Below the pieces are notes generated by a model. The model made no database searches. It saw only the letters and a program-made list of their open reading frames with translations, and was not told the origin of the DNA. This document shows, piece by piece, positions 1 to 5,374 of a stretch of 8,063 nucleotides of DNA. Numbering within the stretch: position 1 is the stretch's first letter; every line of letters begins with the position of its first letter. Position numbers and translations under genes: made by a program. This DNA comes from Ignavibacteria bacterium (lineage in GTDB: Bacteria > Bacteroidota > Ignavibacteria > Ignavibacteriales > Melioribacteraceae): contig QILJ01000505.1 of the NCBI GenBank assembly GCA_003233295.1, forward strand, positions 1 through 8,063, read 5' to 3'.

Positions 1-337
1 TATTTGCTCTGGATATTTGAAAAATACTGCTAAGTTATTCCAATTATCTCGCCATGAGTTGATAGGATAAGGATATTTATTACCCCATTTTTCTTCTAAT
101 TGATAAAGAGCTAAAAGACCGGCTTCTTCGATTAAGTCCTTGTAAACTGGTTTAATATCTCTCATAACCGAGATGTTCTGATAACTCGGCATCTAACATA
201 TTTTCAAGAGAGGTCTTTAGTATCTTTTTAATTGCTCCATCCTTGCCCATTAATTCTTCGTAGGATTTTGCATTCTCTAAATCGTTGATTAATAGTGCGA
301 TTGCTTCTTCTGATAATTTTATTAAAAGTTCCTTCTG
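1..337 (-). pseudogene. IS256-family transposase, internally deleted and frameshifted remnant
   Basis: The part upstream in reading direction (337 down to 155) encodes 61 residues, QKELLIKLSEEA to LDAELSEHLGYERY, then hits a stop at 154-152. This matches the conserved N-terminal region of IS256-family transposases, which ends in a HLGY motif near residue 60. In a different frame (165 down to 1) it continues as MRDIKPVYKDLIEEAG, EEKWGNKYPY, SWRDNWNNLAVFFKYPEQI, the conserved C-terminal region that normally follows the catalytic core at around residue 290. By family knowledge roughly 230 residues, including the DDE catalytic residues, are gone, and the junction changes frame. No in-frame ATG precedes residue Q at 337. 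The product cannot be an active transposase. Family assignment is by recognition of these two blocks. Confidence 0.8.
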
Positions 338-373
338 TAAATGATTGATAAATAAGTTAATAATTTTTTTAAT

Positions 374-444
374 AAAATCTATGAAGCTACGGTCGGTGGA
401 GTTTATCCCACACAGCGGGACCCTACCTCCGCTTCATAGATTTT
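374..444. repeat. 14-bp perfect inverted repeat (long stem-loop) in the IS leader
   Basis: AAAATCTATGAAGC (374-387) is matched exactly by its reverse complement GCTTCATAGATTTT (431-444) around a 43-base loop. The loop holds smaller pairings: GGAG 398-401 with CTCC 427-430, and TCCC with GGGA inside about 406-420. It sits between the element's probable end and the transposase coding region. On the plus strand the stem runs into TTTTT and on the minus strand into TTTTATT, so it could act as a weak terminator in either direction. A role in shielding the transposase from outside transcription is inference. Confidence 0.8.
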
Positions 445-447
445 TCA

Positions 448-475
448 CCATTTACACAAAACTTTTTACATTACC
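448..475 (-). repeat. Probable IS256-type terminal inverted repeat (outer end)
   Basis: On the minus strand this begins GGTAATGTAAAAAG and continues GTTTTGTGTAAATGG. Ends with a GTGTAAA-type core are common in IS256-family elements. It lies at the expected distance upstream of the transposase N-terminus. The partner repeat is outside the window, so the limits are provisional. Confidence 0.5.
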
Positions 476-487
476 AAATAATCTCAT

Positions 488-2839
488 TTATTTGAGCAAA
501 ATCATTTTTTTTACAGATACAAACCCACCGGTGGATAGTTTGTAAATATACATCCCCGATGTTAATCCGCCGCGGGCGGAGCTTGCATCAAATTGAACTG
601 AGTAATTTCCTGGAGATTGTTCCTTATTAACAAGAGTTGCTACTTCCCTTCCGAGGATGTCGTAAACTATTAATCGTACGGAAGGGGCATGCCCCTTCCC
701 TACTGCTGGAATTGAATATCTTATTGTTGTACTTGGGTTAAACGGATTTGGATAGTTCTGTTTCAGTTCAAACTCAACCGGGATCGTTTCTTTATTATCG
801 ACAGATACAATTACCGGTATATCAAAATCGGTTGTCCCGCCATTAAAGTTATACATCGATTTAAATGCCTGCATATATTGATTTGCAATGTAAATATCAT
901 GAAAGATGAGTGTATTTTCATCATTCCTTGTATTTGCTGCTTTCGACCAGTTATGCGAACCGGTGATCACCATTGGGTCAGAAGTGGAATATGCTGCATC
1001 CACCAATCCGAATTTATTATGCAGTTTATCTCCAGATGACTGATCAAAAACCTCTCCCGGGAACAAATTTTGCAGATTAGCAAATTCAGAACCTGTGAGA
1101 TTTGCATCGGCAATAATTCCCCGTCCGTCATCCATTCCATTATTATGCTGTGATTCAATAGTTGCAAAAAGAGGATCACTCGTAAAAGCTAATAATGCGA
1201 AATAGATTGATGTATCAGCAGTTGACAATGAATTGGATATGTGTGATTCCGTTTGATCTGAAGGACTGAAGTATGATTCTATTTCAATTCCTCCAATGGT
1301 AAATGTATGGACTGTGTTATCAATTTTGTTCGGTCCAAATTTAACATTATTCGGATCAGGAGTATCTGTATCGCTTCCCCACATCTCTTCAAATTCAATT
1401 GTATAATTCTGCGCTAACGCAGGATCATTTATCTCAACAACATTATTGAGCCAAACTAATTCTGTAGAAGTCCAGTTCCACGAACCCATCCAAACCCAGT
1501 CGTTCGTGAGGTCATTATCCCGTCCATCGAATATAGCAAATTTACTATGCATCAACCCGTTATCGTCGGGTCTTTGACTCATAAGTATCCCGGCATCCAA
1601 CAGCGCCTGAGCGCCGGACTGAATTGTTCTCTGATCATAAACAAATCTCACCTTTACGCCGCGGTTCTTTGCAGCTATAATTGCGGCTTCTACATCCGGC
1701 AGTCCAAAGAAACTATAAAGCGCAATATCAATGGAATAACTAGCTTGATTAATACGTGAAATAATTTTCTCTTGGAAATCGACATTACCTTCCGCTTCAT
1801 TCCCCGGAATTGCCACACTATGATCAACATCAGAATTGAAATAAACATTGATCGTTCCTGTTACAGGGTTTGACGACAAAGTTACTATTGTCTTAAGAGC
1901 ACTTTCACTAGTTCCAATAGCATTTGTGGAATAAGCTTTATAATAATATTTAGTAAATTCTTCCAGTCCCGTTATCTCAACTACATGTCCGGTTGTATCA
2001 GTATCAACAACCACCGAGCCGAGTTCGAGACTATCCGTCTTTCCATATCTCACTTCACTGTTGCCGTTTCTGGCTGTATTAAAATAGACAGTAAACGAAC
2101 TTGTAGTAATGTCAGTTCCAATTACCGGGGTAAGAATAACCGGGACATCATCACTGATAATATCATCGATTGAGCGAGGAAGAATTTGATAACCTGAATT
2201 AAACGGCGCTGAATATTTATACTGCCCGACAACACCTATTAAATCAACTTCACCCGAAGGTATAGGAGAACCGACCAGGGAAGAAACATCTATATCAACC
2301 CTTAATTCTAATGATCCGCTTGTATCTGTAATTGAATAATTTTTATTCCCTTCAAAATATCCGTTTCCGCTAATAGTGACGCCATTTACTCTCACAAGTC
2401 TACTTTCATATATCTCCACACCGTCCCATGCTTGATTAGCTATATCGTTTAAAGTAACAATAATAGTGTCAACTGCATTGCCGGATGAAAGCACGGTAAA
2501 ACTAGAACCTGTTCCATAACTGAACTGCGTTAATCCTCTGTATTGAGTGATTGACGAAGTTATAACAACAGAATCCCCAATGTTAACGCCATTAGCAAAT
2601 TCCGAGCTATAAATACTTATTCCGGCGGTACTGTCCTGCATAGAAGCCGGACCGCTGTTACCAAATTGATTTGAAGATGTCACAATTCCGGCTACAGTAT
2701 AAACAGAGTCCATATTTACCGGAACGCCGTTAGCATCATTCTCTCTAATATCGTAAATCGGTACGGTTGTTTGTGCAAATGAATTAATAGTAATTGTAAG
2801 CGCTATAATTAATAGCATATAAAGATTTCTGATTTTCAT
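488..2839 (-). CDS. Secreted PLD-superfamily (HKD) protein with OB-like and Fn3-like domains and a T9SS C-terminal sorting domain
   Basis: The 783-residue product starts with a signal peptide (1-22, cleavage likely at NSFA/Q). Residues about 24-231 look like the OB-fold repeats found in extracellular nuclease-type proteins. Residues 233-321 resemble a fibronectin III domain, and 330-665 form the phospholipase D fold. Both HKD motifs are intact: H431-S-K433 with D438 and G452-S-W-N, and H607-N-K609 with D614 and G627-S-H-N. The spacing from Asp to the GS pair (13 and 12 residues) is longer than the classic 6. Residues 690-783 are a T9SS type-A sorting domain (NYPNPFNPSTTIRYSIP, VYDILGREVATLV, final KKMILLK), predicting export to the cell surface or medium. 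The substrate may be nucleic acid or phospholipid; the OB domain favours nucleic acid (inference). The start follows the upstream stop by 8 bases with TAGGA ahead of it. Two GC-rich palindromes lie in the sorting domain. Confidence 0.9.
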   Translation of the reverse strand: MKIRNLYMLLIIALTITINSFAQTTVPIYDIRENDANGVPVNMDSVYTVAGIVTSSNQFGNSGPASMQDSTAGISIYSSEFANGVNIGDSVVITSSITQYRGLTQFSYGTGSSFTVLSSGNAVDTIIVTLNDIANQAWDGVEIYESRLVRVNGVTISGNGYFEGNKNYSITDTSGSLELRVDIDVSSLVGSPIPSGEVDLIGVVGQYKYSAPFNSGYQILPRSIDDIISDDVPVILTPVIGTDITTSSFTVYFNTARNGNSEVRYGKTDSLELGSVVVDTDTTGHVVEITGLEEFTKYYYKAYSTNAIGTSESALKTIVTLSSNPVTGTINVYFNSDVDHSVAIPGNEAEGNVDFQEKIISRINQASYSIDIALYSFFGLPDVEAAIIAAKNRGVKVRFVYDQRTIQSGAQALLDAGILMSQRPDDNGLMHSKFAIFDGRDNDLTNDWVWMGSWNWTSTELVWLNNVVEINDPALAQNYTIEFEEMWGSDTDTPDPNNVKFGPNKIDNTVHTFTIGGIEIESYFSPSDQTESHISNSLSTADTSIYFALLAFTSDPLFATIESQHNNGMDDGRGIIADANLTGSEFANLQNLFPGEVFDQSSGDKLHNKFGLVDAAYSTSDPMVITGSHNWSKAANTRNDENTLIFHDIYIANQYMQAFKSMYNFNGGTTDFDIPVIVSVDNKETIPVEFELKQNYPNPFNPSTTIRYSIPAVGKGHAPSVRLIVYDILGREVATLVNKEQSPGNYSVQFDASSARGGLTSGMYIYKLSTGGFVSVKKMILLK
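566..580. repeat. 15-bp GC-rich palindrome in frame inside the T9SS domain
   Basis: TCCGCC (566-571) and GGCGGA (575-580) are exact reverse complements around GCG. On the coding strand the 15 bases are exactly five codons, Ser754-Ala-Arg-Gly-Gly758. They stand between Asp-Ala-Ser and Leu-Thr-Ser-Gly, where sorting domains of this type usually read directly as DAS(S/N)LTSG. The GC content is far above the surroundings. A small in-frame insertion is inferred. Confidence 0.6.
676..703. repeat. 28-bp near-perfect GC-rich palindrome in frame inside the T9SS domain
   Basis: The core GGAAGGGGCATGCCCCTTCC (680-699) is a perfect 20-base palindrome. It extends to 28 bases by GTA (676-678) against TAC (701-703) with one C/C mismatch at 679/700. 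On the coding strand it encodes about Val713-Gly-Lys-Gly-His-Ala-Pro-Ser720-Val. This stands between the YSIP strand and the VRLIVYDILG strand of the sorting domain, where family members have only a short turn. Such a long perfect palindrome in AT-rich DNA is unlikely by chance and suggests a small palindromic element inserted without breaking the frame. Confidence 0.75.
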
Positions 2840-2847
2840 GATTTTTC

Positions 2848-3514
2848 CTAATCTATGTCTGTTGAAAGTACAAAGCGTAATATCCGGTTGTTCTCTGTGT
2901 CGGCAACATAAAGAGTTTTGTTATAGAATGCAACCGCGTGGGGTGAGTTAAAAACATCAGGTCCGCCGAATGATTCCATCTCATCGCCGAATGAATTGAA
3001 TTTAAAAATCGAGTCCTTTGCAGCATCGGCTACAAAAATATTATTATAAATATCCAAAGTTGTTCCTTCCGGCTGCTCAAATTTTGCAACCGTCATAATA
3101 TCCGTTACAAACGGGGAATATCTGTTCTGGTAACCGGTAAAGTCTTCGGTTTGAACATAATCCAATACTTGTGTTTTAAAACTGTTCTCCCCTATCAAAG
3201 TGAGCATCATATCGTAATTATTCCCGCTGAAAGACGTTAGCGAACTGATTCTATTAGCAGACATCAACCCGGTACCGAGAGGTTCCAGCAGCGGAACTCT
3301 ACCGATAAGCGTATCTTTCTTTGAACCATCGGGAAGTTCTTTTTTACGGAAAATAAGAATTGCATTATCAGGATCAATTAGAGTTGCGTTGTTCGGTCCC
3401 CTTCTTGATATATAAAACGAATTATCAAAGAATACAGCAGCGCCGGTGTATTCCCTATCTGGTCTGTTGAAATCAAAATCAGTTTTAGGAAGCAGCCGTG
3501 TAATAGGAGCATTT
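2848..3514 (-). pseudogene. C-terminal fragment (frame 3) of the NHL lipoprotein: remaining propeller repeats
   Basis: The frame is open from just after a TAG at about 3528 down to the real stop at 2850-2848. Readable blocks include RLLPKTDFDFNRPDREYTG, AAVFFDNSFYISRRGPNN and LIGRVPLLEPLGTG. Further on come two NHL-like repeats, FEQPEGTTLDIYNNIFVADA and FNSPHAVAFYNKTLYVADT, followed by ENNRILRF. There is no good start codon at its beginning. An internal TTG/ATG pair at 3267-3262 could start a 139-residue reading, but the coding signal extends about 80 codons upstream of it, so that start is an artefact of the break. Confidence 0.75.
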
Positions 3515-3783
3515 TCAATATGATGCTACCAAATCCAATTTGAACACCGCGTTATAAGTCATTGTTGTTCCGCCGATCAATGTATCGAACTGTGCACAAA
3601 TTATTAAATTTAACTGAAAGTCTTGAGCAATTGCAACCGGTTTTTTAATTTCACGCGTACCTAAAAAATGTCCGGCAACATTCATCATTACAATTCTATC
3701 GTTATCGGTATCTGCCACATAAATAAATGTTTCCTTACCAATGATTATATCTTGAGGTCTGTTAAAACCACTCCATATAGGGG
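3515..3783 (-). pseudogene. Middle fragment (frame 2) of the NHL lipoprotein: first propeller repeat
   Basis: This piece runs from IWSGFNRPQDIIIGKE through the NHL-type motif IYVADTDNDRIVMMN, then VAIAQDFQLNLIICAQFDT and NAVFKLDLV, to a TGA at 3517-3515. A GTG at 3835 could start a 106-residue reading in this frame. Its first ~20 residues would then be out-of-frame translation of the signal region, so it is not a credible independent gene. The break to the next frame lies within 3515-3530; deleting one G near 3526 gives FKLDLVHHIENAPI. Confidence 0.7.
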
Positions 3784-3893
3784 ACTGCATAATATATAGT
3801 AGGAGTATTATCCGGGGCAACAAATTTATCAACACAATTAAAAAGCGTCAAAGCTAAAATCATAATCAATATTTTTGGAAAAACTTTAATCAT
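3780..3893 (-). pseudogene. N-terminal fragment (frame 1) of the NHL lipoprotein: lipoprotein signal peptide
   Basis: This piece carries the signal peptide and lipobox (LTLFNC, Cys20) and about 18 mature residues ending YYAVP. The frame fails at a run of four C (minus strand, 3783-3780). Dropping one C reads AVPIWSGFNRPQD without interruption, so the likely lesion is one extra base in the homopolymer. Confidence 0.75.
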
Positions 3894-3895
3894 CA
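3891..3895 (-). promoter_or_regulatory. TGATG stop/start overlap between the PorV-like gene and the NHL lipoprotein gene
   Basis: The TGA ending the PorV-like gene (3895-3893) shares its A with the ATG of the lipoprotein gene (3893-3891). This arrangement usually means translational coupling and supports one operon. It also fixes the lipoprotein start, because the signal peptide begins there. Confidence 0.8.
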
Positions 3896-4873
3896 ATAAA
3901 GACCTAATATAATTGAGAATCTATGTGTAGCGCCCAAGCGAGAAAATTGTGCAAACGCATAATCAACAGAAACATTTGCAATTCCAAGCGGAAGTCTTAC
4001 TCCGGCGCCGGCAGTAAATGATTGCTCGTCGGCATTGACTTTGTATCCTCCACGGAGATTAAGAATTTCGTTATAAGAATATTCAGCCCCGATAGAAACA
4101 TTCTCGCTGTTATCATTCGGATGGTTAAGCTGTATTGATGCTGTTATTCTATTGTGATCGTTCTGCCAAGGTTCCATGGCAAACCCAATTCTGAACATAG
4201 TTGGAGGAGAAAATGACTGCCACTCGGAGACTGTTCTATCACCCCAGAGTTTTACTTCCCCGTCAGGAGCAAGTTCATTACCGAAATTCGTGATGGCAAC
4301 CGCAAATCTTGTTGTACCCAAGCCTGTCCAATACATTGTTCCAAGATCGATCATGACACCGCGCATTTTGAGTTTATCAAGAGTTTCCTCTACATATCTG
4401 ATCGATCCGCCAAAACTGAATTGATCGGTCATCTTCCTTGAATAAGTAACCGTAATTGCTATATCTCCAAAAGAAAAATACTGTCCTGTACCAAACGGAT
4501 TTACTTCGTTAGTGACTTTCATATCTGCCATATGAAGAGAAGTAAGTGATATACCCACAGCATCGTTTGCCGAAATTTTATAAAATGCGCCGACAAATTC
4601 TTGACTTATGTCAGCAACCCAGCTATTATGAGAGAACATAACTTCATTCTGTTTTGCGAACACCAATCCCGCCGGATTCCAGTAAAGCGACGATGCATCG
4701 TCCGCCACTGCAATAAAAGCATCACCCATTGCTGCCGCTCTTCCGCCAACGCCAATCTTTAAAAACTGCAGAGTAGATATACCTGCACGCTGCCCACCTA
4801 AAGTAGGAAATAGCTGCGCATTACTCTTGACAGTAAGAAGCAGTAATAATATGGTTATTATTCTAATTTTCAT
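3893..4873 (-). CDS. PorV/PorQ-family outer-membrane beta-barrel protein
   Basis: The 326-residue product has a clear signal peptide (1-19, cleavage likely at SNA/Q). The family hallmark follows: GISTLQFLKIGVGGRAAAMG, then DAFIAVADDASSLYWNPAGL at residues about 51-70. Alternating beta strands run to a C-terminal aromatic residue (ILGLY), as expected of an outer-membrane barrel. Members related to PorV act with type IX secretion, PorV carrying substrates to the attachment machinery and PorQ functioning at the surface. Bacteria of this lineage have many paralogues, so the exact role cannot be assigned. The T9SS-sorted PLD protein two genes downstream makes a secretion-linked role reasonable (inference). 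Its stop overlaps the start of the NHL lipoprotein. Upstream is an 81-base AT-rich gap without a convincing Shine-Dalgarno site. Confidence 0.88.
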   Translation of the reverse strand: MKIRIITILLLLLTVKSNAQLFPTLGGQRAGISTLQFLKIGVGGRAAAMGDAFIAVADDASSLYWNPAGLVFAKQNEVMFSHNSWVADISQEFVGAFYKISANDAVGISLTSLHMADMKVTNEVNPFGTGQYFSFGDIAITVTYSRKMTDQFSFGGSIRYVEETLDKLKMRGVMIDLGTMYWTGLGTTRFAVAITNFGNELAPDGEVKLWGDRTVSEWQSFSPPTMFRIGFAMEPWQNDHNRITASIQLNHPNDNSENVSIGAEYSYNEILNLRGGYKVNADEQSFTAGAGVRLPLGIANVSVDYAFAQFSRLGATHRFSIILGLY

Positions 4874-4954
4874 TAATTATTTTTATAAAATCCTAAAGTT
4901 CAAATTATAAAACTCAAATAAATTACAAATTCAAATTTTCAAAAATCAAATTAT
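4874..4954. other. AT-rich intergenic spacer with repeated CAAATT/TTTGAA words
   Basis: This 81-base gap separates the four-helix-bundle gene from the PorV-like gene. It is nearly all A/T with repeated words such as TTCAAATT, CAAATTA and TCAAATAA. I see no hairpin terminator. No clear Bacteroidota-type promoter (TTTG, then TAnnTTTG about 20 bases later) could be fixed. It may be the trailing flank of an inserted four-helix-bundle cassette. Confidence 0.5.
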
Positions 4955-5323
4955 TCATTTCGATTTTTCAATTATTGCTGATAGTATTTTTTTTAATTCG
5001 ATTGCTTCTTGTAACAAGTCCCTGAATTCACTTTTATTATCTAATTCATTAGTTTCATTTATCAATCTTAGCCAATAAGCTGATTCTTTGGCTTCTTTCC
5101 TGCTTATTCTAACTCTCATTAAAAAATCTTTTTTACTTAGCGCTTCATTCGCTTCGATATAATTGGCACCGGCTGAACCTGATGATCTAACAACTTGCTT
5201 TCCATCTTCAATATTTGCAATGGTTTTTGGCAAAGTTTTAATGATTTTTCTAATTGATTTTGCAAATTGGAAAGTTCTTTCCTCTAAATCATATTTTGGT
5301 TTGCTATTTGCTTTTTCAGTCAT
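4955..5323 (-). CDS. Four-helix-bundle protein of the S23 / 23S rRNA-intervening-sequence family
   Basis: The 122-residue product matches the family throughout: YDLEERTFQFAKSIRKIIK (residues 11-29), the RSSGSAGANYIEANEALSK stretch (46-64) and RKEAKESAYWLRLI (75-88), with a last helix at about 98-120. These give four amphipathic helices with no signal peptide or membrane segment, so it is cytoplasmic. The family was first seen encoded in insertions within 23S rRNA genes, but many copies stand alone, as here. It is related to the Avd accessory protein of diversity-generating retroelements and is thought to assemble into pentamers that may bind nucleic acid. Cellular function is not established. 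No rRNA sequence or reverse transcriptase is visible nearby. It lies between surface-protein genes to which it has no obvious functional link. Confidence 0.9.
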   Translation of the reverse strand: MTEKANSKPKYDLEERTFQFAKSIRKIIKTLPKTIANIEDGKQVVRSSGSAGANYIEANEALSKKDFLMRVRISRKEAKESAYWLRLINETNELDNKSEFRDLLQEAIELKKILSAIIEKSK

Positions 5324-5374
5324 TGTTATTTATTTGTTTTTTATTATTTGTTCTTTGTTTTTATCAGTGTTCAT
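5324..5374 (-). other. A-rich leader of the four-helix-bundle gene with an in-frame 14-codon mini-ORF
   Basis: An ATG at 5374-5372 overlaps the receptor stop (TAATG, sharing one A). It opens MNTDKNKEQIIKNK, then TAA at 5332-5330, ATA, ACA and the ATG of the four-helix-bundle gene, all in the same frame. The leader is made of AACAAA/AATAA-type words with no Shine-Dalgarno site. It could be a coupling leader peptide, or an older longer N-terminus cut by a stop codon; neither is proven. Confidence 0.5.

Larger units (their letters stand above)
1..475 (-). mobile_element. IS256-family insertion sequence remnant, internally deleted, cut by the left window edge
   Basis: Read on the minus strand, this stretch has the layout of one end of an IS256-family (mutator-type) element. 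It starts with a probable terminal inverted repeat (475-448), followed by a long leader hairpin (444-374) and then transposase coding sequence. The transposase jumps from the N-terminal to the C-terminal region at about 155-165, so most of the catalytic middle is missing. The outer end lies about 12 bases past the stop codon of the PLD-domain gene. The other end of the element is outside the window, so target duplication cannot be checked. The exact outer boundary is uncertain by a few bases. Confidence 0.72.
2848..3893 (-). pseudogene. NHL-repeat lipoprotein gene, broken by two apparent +1 frameshifts
   Basis: Translation from the ATG at 3893-3891 gives a lipoprotein signal, MIKVFPKILIMILALTLFNC, with the probable lipidated Cys at residue 20, then VDKFVAPDNTPTIYYAVP. 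Frame 1 stops shortly afterwards. The protein resumes one base on (frame 2) at IWSGFNRPQDIIIGKE and runs to LDLV before a stop. It resumes one base on again (frame 3) at HHIENAPITRLLPK and runs to the TAG at 2850-2848. Removing one base at each break restores a single 348-codon frame (347 residues), so this is one gene. The repeats carry NHL signatures (IYVADTDNDRIV, LYVADTENNRIL), which predict a beta-propeller, probably a surface protein. Its start overlaps the PorV-like gene's stop by one base, and the PLD gene follows after 8 bases. The asparagine before the Cys is atypical for a lipobox. The breaks may be real decay or sequence errors. Confidence 0.8.

Noticed and set aside
345..545. Plus-strand 66-codon open frame
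   Set aside because: It runs through the IS hairpin and terminal repeat into the antisense of the PLD gene's end and resembles no protein.
3515..3835. Independent 106-residue gene starting at a GTG
   Set aside because: Its first residues are an out-of-frame reading of the lipoprotein signal region; the coding content belongs to the broken NHL lipoprotein.
4002..4011. CCGGCGCCGG palindrome in the PorV-like gene
   Set aside because: It falls in codons for the GAGVRLPLG strand, which is typical of the family. It is short and has no sign of insertion.
4955..5323. Possible diversity-generating retroelement, because the protein is related to Avd
   Set aside because: No reverse transcriptase and no template/variable repeat pair was seen in the window, and the protein matches stand-alone S23-family members better.
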